Below are positions 8,799 through 17,978 of a DNA stretch of 64,000 nt, one piece after another (position 1 is the first letter of the stretch; every line of letters starts with the position of its first letter). The notes under the pieces are model-generated. The model was not told the origin of the DNA. It was given only the letters and a program-made list of their open reading frames with translations, and did not search any database. The stretch covers positions 152,489 to 216,488 of the forward strand of contig CAMVTO010000001.1 of NCBI GenBank assembly GCA_947170435.1, written 5' to 3'. Origin of the DNA: an uncultured Clostridia bacterium. GTDB lineage: Bacteria > Bacillota > Clostridia > Oscillospirales > Oscillospiraceae. Made by a program: the position numbers and the translations under genes.

Positions 8799-10601
8799 AT
8801 GAAACAGGAAAACATACGCAATTTCAGCATCATCGCGCACATCGACCACGGCAAGTCCACGCTGGCGGATCGCCTGCTCGAAAAATGCAACGCGGTCAGC
8901 GCGCGCGAAATGGAGGATCAGATCCTCGACAATATGGATTTGGAGCGTGAGCGCGGCATCACCATCAAGGCGCGCGCCGTCACCTTCGACTATACCGCGC
9001 AGGACGGGGAGACCTATACACTGAACCTCATCGACACCCCGGGCCATGTGGACTTCAACTACGAGGTGTCACGCTCCCTCGCCGCCTGCGAGGGCGCGAT
9101 ATTGATCGTGGACGCCTCGCAGGGCATCGAGGCGCAGACGCTGGCAAACACCTACCTCGCCATGGAGCACGATCTGGAGATTCGCCCTGTGGTCAATAAG
9201 ATCGACCTGCCCGCCGCCGATCCCAAGCGTGTCAAGGAGGAGATCGAGAACATCCTTGCCATCCCCGCTGAGGACGCGCCGGAGATCTCCGCCAAGCTCG
9301 GCACCAACATCGAGCAAGTGCTGGAGGATATCGTTCACAACCTGCCCGCCCCCACCGGCGATGCTGACGCGCCGCTGCGTGCGCTGATCTTCGACAGCTA
9401 TTATGACGCGTACAAGGGCGTTATCGTGTATATGCGCCTGATGGAGGGCACGCTCAAGCCCGGTATGCGCGTTCGCATGATGGCAACCGGCTCGGAGTTT
9501 CAGGTGCTGGACTGCGGCCTCATGCGCCCGTTGGGGCTGGAGTCCGCCAAGGAGCTGAAAGCCGGACAGGTGGGCTGGTTCATCGCCAGCATCAAGGACG
9601 TGCACGACACGCAGATCGGCGACACGGTCACAGGCGTGGAGAATCCCGCCGCCGAGCCGCTGCCGGGCTACCGCAAGGTGCGCTCGATGGTCTACTGCGG
9701 TATCTATACCGAGGATGGCAGCAAGTACCCCGATCTGCGCGACGCGCTGGAAAAGCTCCAGCTTAACGACGCGTCCCTGACCTTTGAGCCGGAATCCTCC
9801 GTGGCGCTGGGGTTTGGTTTCCGCTGCGGCTTTTTGGGAATGCTGCACATGGAGGTCATCCAGGAACGCCTGGAGCGCGAGTTCGACCTCGACCTCGTGA
9901 CCACACTGCCGAGCGTCATCTATGAGGTCTACAAGACCGACGGCACGATGGTACGGGTGGACAACCCCCACAACTACCCGGATCCCAGCGTCATCGAGCA
10001 CGCGGAGGAGCCGTTCGTCAAGGTCACCATCGTCACGCCGCCGGACTACGTCGGCAATATCATGCCCATGTGTCAGGATCGCCGCGGCGAGTTCAAGGAT
10101 ATGCAGTACCTCGATACCTTTCTGGTCGAGCTGCACTACGAAATGCCGCTCAACGAGATCATCTACGATTTCTTTGACACGCTCAAGGCGAACACCAAGG
10201 GCTACGCCTCGCTGGACTACGAGCTGTCGGGCTACCGCCCCAGCGAGCTGGTGAAGGTCGACCTGCTCTTGAACGGCGATCAGGTGGACGCGCTGAGCTT
10301 TATCGCCCACAAGGACAAAGCCTATCCCCGGGCGCGCAAGCTGTGCGAAAAGCTCAAGGAGAACATCCCGCGCCAGCTCTTCGAGGTGCCGGTGCAGGCC
10401 GCCATCGGCGGTCGCGTCATCGCCCGCGAGACGGTGAAGGCGATGCGCAAGGATGTGCTCGCCAAGTGCTACGGCGGCGACATCACGCGCAAGAAGAAGC
10501 TGCTGGAAAAGCAAAAAGAGGGCAAAAAGAAGATGCGGAGCTTAGGAACTGTCCAAGTTCCCACGGAAGCCTTCTTAGCGGTATTGAAGCTGGACGAGTG
10601 A
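8799..10601 (+). CDS. lepA: Elongation factor 4 (LepA), back-translocating GTPase
   Basis: A 600-residue translational GTPase of the normal LepA length. EF4 binds stalled or pre-translocation ribosomes and affects translation under stress. The G domain has AHIDHGKST (residues 13-21), DTPGHVDF and NKIDLP. The C-terminal part carries the LepA-specific basic region [21 protein letters not shown]. It follows the XRE regulator by four bases and is ended by a perfect 15-bp terminator that also serves the convergent gene. Confidence 0.97.
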   Translation: MKQENIRNFSIIAHIDHGKSTLADRLLEKCNAVSAREMEDQILDNMDLERERGITIKARAVTFDYTAQDGETYTLNLIDTPGHVDFNYEVSRSLAACEGAILIVDASQGIEAQTLANTYLAMEHDLEIRPVVNKIDLPAADPKRVKEEIENILAIPAEDAPEISAKLGTNIEQVLEDIVHNLPAPTGDADAPLRALIFDSYYDAYKGVIVYMRLMEGTLKPGMRVRMMATGSEFQVLDCGLMRPLGLESAKELKAGQVGWFIASIKDVHDTQIGDTVTGVENPAAEPLPGYRKVRSMVYCGIYTEDGSKYPDLRDALEKLQLNDASLTFEPESSVALGFGFRCGFLGMLHMEVIQERLEREFDLDLVTTLPSVIYEVYKTDGTMVRVDNPHNYPDPSVIEHAEEPFVKVTIVTPPDYVGNIMPMCQDRRGEFKDMQYLDTFLVELHYEMPLNEIIYDFFDTLKANTKGYASLDYELSGYRPSELVKVDLLLNGDQVDALSFIAHKDKAYPRARKLCEKLKENIPRQLFEVPVQAAIGGRVIARETVKAMRKDVLAKCYGGDITRKKKLLEKQKEGKKKMRSLGTVQVPTEAFLAVLKLDE

Positions 10602-10634
10602 AAAGAAAAGCAGCCTTACGGCTGCTTTTCTTTT
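10601..10634. terminator. Bidirectional terminator between lepA and a HAD gene
   Basis: AAAAGAAAAGCAGCC (10601-10615) pairs perfectly with GGCTGCTTTTCTTTT (10620-10634) across a four-base loop. Both strands have a T-rich 3' side. The right arm also encodes the last codons of the convergent HAD-family gene, and that gene's stop begins in the loop. Confidence 0.9.
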
Positions 10635-11473
10635 ATTGCTTTGAGCTGCTCCGCGTTCTCTTCGCTGAGCGCGTCGCTGATCGCCATTTTGCGCAGGATG
10701 TTCTTCATTGTTTCGTCCAGCGGCGTGCCTTCGCGGTAGTCGGCGGGGAAGATAAAGTCCACGCGCCCATCCGCCAGCAGGCCCTCTACGCCCGCGCGGT
10801 TGCTGTCCTGATACACCGCCACCGCCTGCCCGCCGTAGGCGCGCATCATCTTCATGCATGGCACGTCGGAGAGACCGTCGCCGACATAGATCATGTTGGT
10901 GAACGGGATGCGCTTGCTGTCGTCCGGCATCGAGGCATTCAGGTCGCGGTCATTCGCCACATCGAGGACACCCTTGTTGATGCGGTAGACAAACTGCGTC
11001 TTGTTGGTGAAGTTGACGTCCAGCTTCGGCCACATGGCGAGGCCGTCGCTGCCATAGAGGAACTCGCAGGCGTAGATCTCCCGGAACTCGTGCGCGACGC
11101 CGCTGCCCTCAATGATCTCCTTGAGCCCGGAGGACAGGACATAGTGCTCCACCTCCACGCCCAGCGTCTCGCCAAACGCGTTGATGCGAGCGAACCACTC
11201 CTTTACGCCGGGGAACAGCTGGATCGCGTTGCCGCACTTCACAAGATACTCGCGCTCCAGGCGAATGCCTTTTTTGCGGCACTCGTCGATCATCGTGTAC
11301 ATGTAGGCGAGCAGCCCGTCCATGTGGTTGCTCCAGCCGAAGTGATTGGCGATCTGCCAGAACTCCGCCGGCGTGTAGCCGAGGCTGGGGATGAACGCGT
11401 AATCCTGCATATCGGTGGTGCAGAGGGTCTTATCGAAGTCGTAGAGGAAAGCGACGATGGGTTTCTTTTTCAT
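10616..11473 (-). CDS. HAD-superfamily phosphatase
   Basis: A 285-residue haloacid dehalogenase-type hydrolase. Motif I is YDFDKTL with nucleophile D12 and D14. SSGLKEI in the middle fits motif II, and VGDGLSDVPCMK near residue 195 gives the motif IV acidic pair. A large helical cap lies between motifs I and II. The substrate cannot be told from sequence. It stands between convergent lepA and the terminator of the divIVA operon, so it probably has its own transcript. Its last codons are inside the shared terminator. Confidence 0.85.
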   Translation of the reverse strand: MKKKPIVAFLYDFDKTLCTTDMQDYAFIPSLGYTPAEFWQIANHFGWSNHMDGLLAYMYTMIDECRKKGIRLEREYLVKCGNAIQLFPGVKEWFARINAFGETLGVEVEHYVLSSGLKEIIEGSGVAHEFREIYACEFLYGSDGLAMWPKLDVNFTNKTQFVYRINKGVLDVANDRDLNASMPDDSKRIPFTNMIYVGDGLSDVPCMKMMRAYGGQAVAVYQDSNRAGVEGLLADGRVDFIFPADYREGTPLDETMKNILRKMAISDALSEENAEQLKAIKEKQP

Positions 11474-11493
11474 GGAGCTACCTCGCTGTGCGG

Positions 11494-11521
11494 AAAAAGC
11501 GGCGCATTTGCGCCGCTTTTT
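11494..11521 (-). terminator. Terminator of the miaB-divIVA operon
   Basis: AAAAAGCGGCG (11494-11504) pairs with CGCCGCTTTTT (11511-11521). On the minus strand the hairpin starts at the base after the divIVA stop and ends in a U-tract. Confidence 0.88.
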
Positions 11522-12313
11522 TCAGTCTTCGTCTTCTGTGCTGTAGTTGCGGCCAAACTTCAGATCCGCCAGCTTAAAGAGATGCTTGGCGGTGTCGGCC
11601 AGAGGAACTTCCGCGTCGTCGATGGGATCCGCGACAGCGGCGGCTTTTTTCGTACCGGCGGCGGGAAACATCACGGTGGCGTCCTCGTCCACGGCGGAAT
11701 GATCCTCCGCGCTCTTCGCCGCGGGGAAGACCGTGGTGGCGGAGGTATCCGCCGCGCGCTCCTGCTCATAGGAGGCAACGATTTTTTCACCCAGTGCCGC
11801 AATGTCCGCGGCGGTATCGTGCACGGCCTTGGCCTCCCGGGTGGTCTGCTCCACCTGCTCCGGCGTAAGGTCGGGCAGGGTCTCCAGCACACGCAGCTGG
11901 TTTTCGCAGATCGCGCGGGTCTGTTCAACGAACTGCTTCGTCTGCGCCTTGACGGCATTGAGACGCTGCTGCTCATAGATGATTTCGTCGTGCAGTGCGC
12001 CGATCTTGGCCCGCGCCTCCATTTCAGCGTCGGCAATCAGCGTTTCCTTCTTTTCCTCGGCCTCGGAGACCATCGAGCTGGCCATCTTCTGCGCGGAGAG
12101 CAGCGCGGCGCGCATGGAATCCTCGGTGGCGCGGTACTCCTCCACCTTATCCACGAGCACCTTCATTTTAGCCTTGAGGGCGGCGTTTTCCTTGTAGAGC
12201 GCCGTATAGTCGTCGGTCAGCTCGTCGAGGAACTCGTCCACCATCGTCATATTGTAACCGCCGAATGCGGACTTGGAAAAGACGTGTTCAGCAACTTCCT
12301 GCGGTGTCAGCAT
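11522..12313 (-). CDS. divIVA: DivIVA cell-pole/septum protein
   Basis: A 263-residue DivIVA/GpsB-type protein. DivIVA recognises negatively curved membrane at poles and septa and recruits division or chromosome-anchoring partners. The N-terminal domain has the family signature (LTPQEVAEHVFSKSAFGGYN, then VDEFLDEL). Residues from about 35 to 160 form a long coiled coil. The C-terminal 100 residues are acidic, Ala/Thr-rich and probably disordered. It ends the minus-strand operon directly after sepF, a common pairing in Gram-positive division clusters, and is followed by a terminator. Confidence 0.93.
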   Translation of the reverse strand: MLTPQEVAEHVFSKSAFGGYNMTMVDEFLDELTDDYTALYKENAALKAKMKVLVDKVEEYRATEDSMRAALLSAQKMASSMVSEAEEKKETLIADAEMEARAKIGALHDEIIYEQQRLNAVKAQTKQFVEQTRAICENQLRVLETLPDLTPEQVEQTTREAKAVHDTAADIAALGEKIVASYEQERAADTSATTVFPAAKSAEDHSAVDEDATVMFPAAGTKKAAAVADPIDDAEVPLADTAKHLFKLADLKFGRNYSTEDED

Positions 12314-12332
12314 ATCTTACCTCTCCCTTGGC

Positions 12333-12803
12333 TTAAAGGTACAAGCCGGAGCTTTCCAGCTCGTCGATGAGGTCGCCCATGATATCCACATGGTACGGCG
12401 TGATGATGTAGGTGTTGGCGGCGACGCGCTTGATCTTGCCCTCGCCCGCGTAGGCCACGCCGGAGAGGAAGTCGATGAGGCGGCGCGCCACATCCTTGTT
12501 CGTGGACTCAAGGTTTACGACCACGGTGCGTTTTTCCTTGAGGTGATCGGCAATCTCGGAGGCGTTCTCAAAGCGCTCCGGCTTAACCAGAACGACCTTG
12601 AGCTGGGTAGTAGCGTGGATGTTCACGACCTTGTTGCGGCGATCCTCCTCGCGGTTGCGGTTGGCGGAAGCGCTGCCGCGGTCACGCTCGGCAAAAGCGC
12701 CGGTGTCGCCGCGGTCACGCAGATCGGGGAAATCGTCTTCGTATAGCTCGTCCTCATCCTCGTAAGGATGCGCCCATTTTTTCAGATCGTCAATAATGCC
12801 CAT
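12333..12803 (-). CDS. sepF: SepF cell-division protein
   Basis: A 156-residue SepF. It binds FtsZ filaments and anchors the Z-ring to membrane. The N-terminal amphipathic helix (MGIIDDLKKW) is intact, followed by an acidic and then Arg/Asn-rich linker. The C-terminal domain from residue 65 has LVKPERFENA, VVVNLES, LIDFLSGVAYA and NTYIITP, all typical of SepF. Its neighbours are ylmE upstream and divIVA downstream, the conserved ylm cluster order of Firmicutes. Confidence 0.96.
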   Translation of the reverse strand: MGIIDDLKKWAHPYEDEDELYEDDFPDLRDRGDTGAFAERDRGSASANRNREEDRRNKVVNIHATTQLKVVLVKPERFENASEIADHLKEKRTVVVNLESTNKDVARRLIDFLSGVAYAGEGKIKRVAANTYIITPYHVDIMGDLIDELESSGLYL

Positions 12804-12821
12804 GATGGTTTCCCCTCTCCG

Positions 12822-13517
12822 TTACAATGTATAGGCGCGAGCGCCGAAAATCGCCGTGCCGACGCGGACAACAGTCGCGCCGCAGCGCACGGCATCTTCG
12901 TAGTCTCCGCTCATGCCCATTGATAACATATCAAGCTTATTATGATACAATTTTTCGTTTATGTCAACATAAAGCGCCCGAACTTTTTCAAAATATGGTA
13001 TGCTGCCATGTTTTTCCTCCGCTACCGGTGGTATGCACATGAGACCGCGCAGACGGATATGGCGGAGCGCGGCGGCAAGCGCGGCAGCATCGGCGACAGC
13101 TTCGGGCGCGAAGCCGCTCTTGGCGTCCTCGCTGCCTATGTTGACCTCCAGCAGGATATCCTGCACGATGCCCAGCCGCTCCGCCTGGGCGTCGATGAGC
13201 CGCAGCAGCTCCTCTGAGCTGACCGACTCAATCACATCCACCTTGCCAACGACCATTTTCACTTTGTTGCGCTGGAGGTGTCCGATGAAGTGCAGCGGCG
13301 CGCCGTCATAGGCGTGCGCCAAGAGTTTTTGCGTCATCTCCTGCACGCGGTTTTCCCCCAGAGCGTCGATACCGGCGGCGATGGCGGCGCGGCAGGCCGC
13401 GGCGTCGTTCATCTTGCTGGCGCCGATGAGCAGGATCTCTGCGGGATCGCGCCCCGCGTCGGTGGCGGCGCGGGCAATGTTGGCGCGCACTTGCGCGATA
13501 TTTTCAGCCATGGACAT
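12822..13517 (-). CDS. ylmE: YggS/YlmE pyridoxal-phosphate homeostasis protein
   Basis: A 231-residue protein of the PLP-binding barrel YggS/PROSC family, which buffers free PLP. LIGASKMND holds the PLP lysine, and GENRVQEM, HFIGHLQRNK and LSMGMSGDYEDA are family hallmarks. It lies upstream of sepF, as in many Gram-positives. About 110 bases at 12915-13025, coding for EEKHGSIPYFEKVRALYVDI and neighbouring residues, are clearly AT-richer than the rest of the gene and use different codons. This could be a local conversion or import. The frame stays intact. Confidence 0.93.
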   Translation of the reverse strand: MSMAENIAQVRANIARAATDAGRDPAEILLIGASKMNDAAACRAAIAAGIDALGENRVQEMTQKLLAHAYDGAPLHFIGHLQRNKVKMVVGKVDVIESVSSEELLRLIDAQAERLGIVQDILLEVNIGSEDAKSGFAPEAVADAAALAAALRHIRLRGLMCIPPVAEEKHGSIPYFEKVRALYVDINEKLYHNKLDMLSMGMSGDYEDAVRCGATVVRVGTAIFGARAYTL

Positions 13518-13530
13518 GTCGTTCCCTCCG

Positions 13531-14757
13531 TCAGTCGATGACCTTGCCGTTGTACAGGCGGTCAGCGGTGATGATGGCCTCGTCGCCTGTGCGCAGGGTG
13601 TAGAACACCACGTCGCTCTCCCGAGCGGCGTTGATCTCGCCGGGGCGGACGAGGCAGTAGTCCTCGCCTTGATAGATGACCTCCACGGGCTTGAACCAGG
13701 CCTGACGCCCGATGCGGCAGTAGACGCCGCTTTGCCCCTCGTGGATGCGCAGCGCGTTTTTGGGGATGCGCAGCCCGGTACAGCTTTTCAGGATCAGCTC
13801 TGCGCTCTGGTCGCGCAGCGCGGTGACGTAGGAGAGGTACTGCTCGCCGGAAAAAACCACCAGACAGCGCCCGTCCTCCGCACGGCTTACAGAGCTTGCG
13901 ACGACGGGCAGAAGGACGTCCACGCCGGTGATGGCCAGCTCGTAGTGCCCGCCCTTGGCAATTTCCACCGCGTCGGATGCGTCGACCGCAGCGACATAGT
14001 ACCAAGTTTCGCCGCGCACCAGCTTGCCCACCGTGGTGGAGACCGGCGCGGGAAGAAGCCGCTCAAATTCGGAGGGGCTGAGCTTGGGGAGCATGTCAGG
14101 CGTCAGCACGGTCTCGTAACCGTCCGCGACCGCGGAGTAGGTACCCGCAAAGGGCGCGACAATGGCGCGTGAGCCGTCACCGGCGGAGCGCGCCGTCTCC
14201 CGCAGCCTGCTTTCCAACGAAGCAATGCGATCACTGAGATCAGCGCTGCCGCGGTAGGCATACTCCCGGCGGAGCACAGTGGACTTGAGGGCGGATACGT
14301 TGCTGCCCAGCGCCGTATAGTTGCCGCTTGTCAGCGCGGCGCGCACGGCGATGATGTCGCCTTCGATGTCGGAGTCCAGACGCAGCGCCGCCTCGGTGTC
14401 ACGGGCGGCGGTTTGGGCATAACGCAGCTGCTCCAGCTGCTCCCGCAGCGCCGCAACCTCCTGCTCGGCGGAGAGCGCTTCGGCGCTCTGATACACGGTG
14501 GCGATGCGCTTGCCGTTGGCGACGCGCTCTCCCTCCGTGCGCGTCAGCTCCACCAGCGGCTCGCTGCAATCAATAATCTCCTCATCCCGCACCAGCATGC
14601 CGTTGAGGGTCATGGCCTGCTCGGAACGATAGACGTAGACCGAGGAGGTGATGATGGGGTCGGTGAAGTACCGCCATGTCTGGATGCCGAAATATACCAT
14701 CACCGCGAGGAAGATAAACGCGGTGATGAGCTTTGTGGTGAGAGAGGAGTTTTTCAT
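13531..14757 (-). CDS. HlyD-family membrane-anchored adaptor-like protein
   Basis: A 408-residue protein with one N-terminal membrane segment (residues 9-27) and an extracytoplasmic remainder. It has the HlyD-like arrangement of a beta-barrel entry region (GMLVRDEEIIDC), a lipoyl/hairpin region with a coiled coil (SAEQEVAALREQLEQLRYAQ) and return strands containing VAPFAGTYSA. No transporter partner is adjacent. The gene sits between hfq and ylmE in the long minus-strand operon. This family is often found beside sepF in Clostridia, so a role at the envelope or division site is possible but not shown. Confidence 0.7.
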   Translation of the reverse strand: MKNSSLTTKLITAFIFLAVMVYFGIQTWRYFTDPIITSSVYVYRSEQAMTLNGMLVRDEEIIDCSEPLVELTRTEGERVANGKRIATVYQSAEALSAEQEVAALREQLEQLRYAQTAARDTEAALRLDSDIEGDIIAVRAALTSGNYTALGSNVSALKSTVLRREYAYRGSADLSDRIASLESRLRETARSAGDGSRAIVAPFAGTYSAVADGYETVLTPDMLPKLSPSEFERLLPAPVSTTVGKLVRGETWYYVAAVDASDAVEIAKGGHYELAITGVDVLLPVVASSVSRAEDGRCLVVFSGEQYLSYVTALRDQSAELILKSCTGLRIPKNALRIHEGQSGVYCRIGRQAWFKPVEVIYQGEDYCLVRPGEINAARESDVVFYTLRTGDEAIITADRLYNGKVID

Positions 14758-14775
14758 GGGATGTACCTTTCGGAG

Positions 14776-15027
14776 CTACGGGATGCTCACTTCCTCCGCT
14801 TCCTCGGCGCCGCGCAGGTCAATGTTCCGCTGCGGCGCAATGGTGGAGATGGCGTGCTTGTAAATCAGCTGTTGCCTGCCCTCTGACTCCAGCACGACGG
14901 TGAAGGGATCAAAGCCCCGCACCACGCCGCGCATTTGAAAGCCGTTGACGAGGAAGACCGTCAGCGGCACGTCCTGCCGGCGGGCGAGGGTGAGGAAAGC
15001 GTCCTGTAGGTTGGTGTTCTTTTTCAT
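14776..15027 (-). CDS. hfq: RNA chaperone Hfq
   Basis: An 83-residue Sm-like protein that forms a hexameric RNA-binding ring. The N-terminus [20 protein letters not shown] matches the alpha-helix and Sm1 region (Q8-type residue and [13 protein letters not shown]), and the Sm2 region is [13 protein letters not shown] in place of the more usual YKHAIST. It follows miaA, the conserved miaA-hfq order. The C-terminal tail is short and acidic, as in Gram-positive Hfq. AAAGGA precedes the start. Confidence 0.96.
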   Translation of the reverse strand: MKKNTNLQDAFLTLARRQDVPLTVFLVNGFQMRGVVRGFDPFTVVLESEGRQQLIYKHAISTIAPQRNIDLRGAEEAEEVSIP

Positions 15028-15042
15028 GTGTGTTCATCCTTT

Positions 15043-15075
15043 CTGTATCTTGCGGACAGCCTGTCCGCGATACAG
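15043..15075 (-). other. Hairpin between miaA and hfq
   Basis: CTGTATC (15043-15049) and GCGGACA (15052-15058) pair with TGTCCGC (15062-15068) and GATACAG (15069-15075). The stem starts right after the miaA stop and ends before the hfq ribosome binding site. There is no U-tract, so it is more likely an mRNA processing or stability hairpin than a terminator. Confidence 0.6.
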
Positions 15076-16017
15076 TCAGAATACGCCACACTGCGTGAGA
15101 ATTTCTGTCGAAAAAGCGAGAGCCGCTTGGAAATCCCGCGCTTTTTTCCAATGATACCAGTGAATGCTCCTGTCGCGGCGCAGCCACGTCAGCTGCCGCT
15201 TGGCATACTGGCGCGAGCGAAGCTTGATTTCGTTGATGGCATCCTCCCGCGACGCCGCGCCGTCGAGATAGGCGAGGCACTCCTTGTAGCCGATGGCTTG
15301 CAGCGCGGTGGATTCGCGCGGTACGCCGGCATCGAGCAAGCCGCGCACCTCGTCAAAGAGCCCCTGCTCCACCATGACGTCCACGCGGCGGTCGATGAGG
15401 GCCTTCATGTCGTCGCGGTCTTCAAAAGCGAAGCCCAGCTTGACGGCCTCATACCGCGGCGGGACGCTCTGCGATTCCAGATTGTGCTGTGAGAGGGTCT
15501 TGCCGGTCTCGTACCAGACCTCCAGCGCCCGGATCAGGCGCTTGTGGTTGGCGGCATCGACCCGCGCGGCGCTCTCTGGGTCGATGCGACGCAGCTCGGC
15601 GAGCAACGCGTCTTCCCCCTCGGCGGCGAGCCGCGCTTCCAGCTGTTGCCGCACCGCTCCGCCAAATTGCCCCGCGGCAAAGCCGTGACCGGCGAGCAGT
15701 GCATCCAGGTATAGCCCTGTGCCGCCGACGACGACGGGCTGTGCACCCCGCGCGAGGATGTCGTCCGCGCAGCGAGCCGCATCCTCCGCGTACCGCGCGA
15801 CAGAGCAGGACTCGTGGGGGTCGTACACGCCCACCATGTGATGGGGGACGCCTTCGGTTTCGTCCGGGGTGGGCGCGGCGGTGCCGATGACCATGCCGCG
15901 GTAAAGCTGCATGGAGTCACAGGAGATCACCTCGCCGCCGCAGCGCCGCGCGATCAGTACGCCCATTTTCGTCTTGCCGCAGGCCGTGGGGCCTACGACA
16001 CAAATCAAAGGTTTCAT
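15076..16017 (-). CDS. miaA: tRNA dimethylallyltransferase MiaA
   Basis: MiaA adds a dimethylallyl group to A37 of tRNAs that read UNN codons. The start at 16017 gives 313 residues and the canonical N-terminus with P-loop GPTACGKT (9-16), followed by ISCDSMQLYRGM and GGTGLYLDALL. The open frame runs further upstream but only through mutL. The ATG overlaps the mutL TGA (ATGA), which indicates coupling. Downstream are a hairpin and hfq. MiaB, which acts next on the same base, is encoded at the head of this operon. Confidence 0.97.
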   Translation of the reverse strand: MKPLICVVGPTACGKTKMGVLIARRCGGEVISCDSMQLYRGMVIGTAAPTPDETEGVPHHMVGVYDPHESCSVARYAEDAARCADDILARGAQPVVVGGTGLYLDALLAGHGFAAGQFGGAVRQQLEARLAAEGEDALLAELRRIDPESAARVDAANHKRLIRALEVWYETGKTLSQHNLESQSVPPRYEAVKLGFAFEDRDDMKALIDRRVDVMVEQGLFDEVRGLLDAGVPRESTALQAIGYKECLAYLDGAASREDAINEIKLRSRQYAKRQLTWLRRDRSIHWYHWKKARDFQAALAFSTEILTQCGVF

Positions 16018-17966
16018 ACGATTCGCTTGAACATCTTCTCGATCTCGCGCTCGGTGAGCCGCACCTTGACGGGGCGCCCGTGGGGGCAGTATTCGATCTC
16101 GCCGGACTGCACCTTGTCCACCAGCACCCGCAGCTCCCGCTCGTCGGATTTCCAGCCGCCCTTGATGGACGCCTTGCACGCGAGCGTCGCCAGCAGCGCG
16201 TCGCGCGCGGAGGCGGGGTCGGCGCTCTTGCCGCTCGCGAGGTCGCCCGCAAGCTCTTCGAGTGTGGCGACAGCGTCGCCCTCGTCGATGTCGGCAGGGA
16301 TATCGCGGATCAGCACGGCGTTGCCGCCGAAGTCTTCGCAGGTGAAGCCGAAATCGCGCAGGAGATCAAAGCGCTCCGCCACCGCGGCGTACTCGCTGCT
16401 GCCGAGCTGCGCCACCAGCGGAGTGAGCAGCGTCTGGGACATGATGGGCGCGTTTTGCGCCTTGAAGCGGTTGAAGTTGACGCGCTCGTGCGCGGCGTGC
16501 TTGTCGATGAGCCACACGTTTTTATCCGCGTCTTCACACACGATGTAGGTATCCAGCACCTCGCCCGCAATGCGCCACGGAACGACGGCCTCGGGAATGA
16601 GCGTGACCTGCTCCGGCTCGGGAGCGGGTTCTGCGGCCTCCCTTGCGAAAGAGGGCGCCTGCGAAGCGGGTGGGGGATCGGCTGACGCCGCGCCGGCACC
16701 CTCTGCGAACGGGAGGCGCTGGGCGTTCGCGCTTTTCGGCTCCTCCCGCCGTACATAGTCTGCCACACGCCCCTTGCCGCCCAGCTCACCGAGGGGGACG
16801 GCGGGAATGCGCGTCCGAAACATGGGAGCCTGCGCCGCCGGCTGCGGGGCCGCAGGCTTTTGAACGGATGGCTTTGCGGCGCTTTGCACGGCGCGGAACT
16901 GCCCCGCGGTCATGGTCTGATAGAAATCGCCGCGCGGATTCTGCATCTGCTGCTTCACCGTTTCCTGCACCGGCTTCGCCTCGCGGTCGAGAGCATCCAT
17001 CACGCCGTGATAGACCAGGTCAAAGACCTGCTTTTCACTGACGAACTTGACAATGGTTTTGGCGGGATGCACGTTTACATCCACCATGTCGAAGGGCAGC
17101 GTCACAAACAGCACGCAGCCGGGGAACTTGCCCTTCATCATGCGATTGGCGTAGGCCTCTTCCAGCGCGGCGGTCAAAAGCTGCGACTTGACGAGGCGAT
17201 TGTTGACGAAAAAGGTCTGCATGCCGCGCGTGCCGCGGCCATTTAAGGGGCGGGTCACAAAGCCGTCCGCCGCCAGTGCGCCGTCCCGGCCTTTGACCTC
17301 CACGAGTGAAAGCGTAAACTCCCGACCCAGTGCGGCGTAGATAGCGGATTTAAGCGTGCCGTCGCCGGGGGTGTGGAGCGCTTCCTCGTTGTCGCGGATC
17401 AGCTTGAACGAGATATCGGGATGCGAGAGCGCCAGATGGGTCGCAATGCCGGAGATGGCGGTGGCCTCGGCGCTGTCGCGCTTCATAAACTTGAGCCGCG
17501 CAGGCGTGTTGTAAAAGAGGTCGCGGACGATGACACTGGTGCCTTCCGGGCAGCCTGCGTCGGCGACCTCGCCGGACACGCCGCCGTCCAAATGCAGCGT
17601 CGCACCGCTGTCCGCGCCGCGCTCGCGGGTGAACACATCCAGCCGCGAGACGGATGAGATCGCCGCCAGCGCTTCGCCGCGAAAGCCCAGCGTGCCGATG
17701 GCGGATAGATCCTCGGCGGTGCGCAGCTTGCTCGTCGCGTGGCGCAAAAACGCCGTGGGCAGCTCGGCGGGCGCGATGCCGCAGCCGTCGTCGCTCACGC
17801 GCAGGTAAGTCATGCCGCCGTCCTTGATCTCAACGGTGACGGCGGTGGCGCCTGCGTCGATGGCGTTTTCCAGCAGTTCCTTGGCGACGCTGGCAGGACG
17901 CTCGACCACCTCGCCCGCGGCGATCAGATCGGCAACATGGGGGGAGAGTTGTTGGATATGCGGCAT
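16014..17966 (-). CDS. mutL: DNA mismatch repair protein MutL
   Basis: A 650-residue MutL. The GHKL ATPase domain has ELLENAIDAGA (31-41), DDGCGI and GFRGEALAAISSV. A Pro/Ala-rich linker spans about residues 340-450. The C-terminal dimerisation domain ends with CPHGRPVKVRL. The nicking-endonuclease type motif DQHAAHER is replaced here by DKHAAHERVNF, so metal-site residues largely persist. It lies between the CPBP protease and miaA, with mutS one gene upstream. Confidence 0.97.
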   Translation of the reverse strand: MPHIQQLSPHVADLIAAGEVVERPASVAKELLENAIDAGATAVTVEIKDGGMTYLRVSDDGCGIAPAELPTAFLRHATSKLRTAEDLSAIGTLGFRGEALAAISSVSRLDVFTRERGADSGATLHLDGGVSGEVADAGCPEGTSVIVRDLFYNTPARLKFMKRDSAEATAISGIATHLALSHPDISFKLIRDNEEALHTPGDGTLKSAIYAALGREFTLSLVEVKGRDGALAADGFVTRPLNGRGTRGMQTFFVNNRLVKSQLLTAALEEAYANRMMKGKFPGCVLFVTLPFDMVDVNVHPAKTIVKFVSEKQVFDLVYHGVMDALDREAKPVQETVKQQMQNPRGDFYQTMTAGQFRAVQSAAKPSVQKPAAPQPAAQAPMFRTRIPAVPLGELGGKGRVADYVRREEPKSANAQRLPFAEGAGAASADPPPASQAPSFAREAAEPAPEPEQVTLIPEAVVPWRIAGEVLDTYIVCEDADKNVWLIDKHAAHERVNFNRFKAQNAPIMSQTLLTPLVAQLGSSEYAAVAERFDLLRDFGFTCEDFGGNAVLIRDIPADIDEGDAVATLEELAGDLASGKSADPASARDALLATLACKASIKGGWKSDERELRVLVDKVQSGEIEYCPHGRPVKVRLTEREIEKMFKRIV

Positions 17967-17978
17967 GGAAATGCCTCC

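Noticed and set aside
9069..10514. A 481-codon minus-strand frame
   Set aside because: It is antisense to lepA, a complete and well-conserved gene; the translated sequence is His/Leu/Val-rich noise.
10343..12370. A 675-codon open frame on the plus strand
   Set aside because: It starts within lepA in another frame and runs antisense through the HAD and divIVA genes. Its sequence is low-complexity and has no family motif; it is a by-product of GC-rich third positions.
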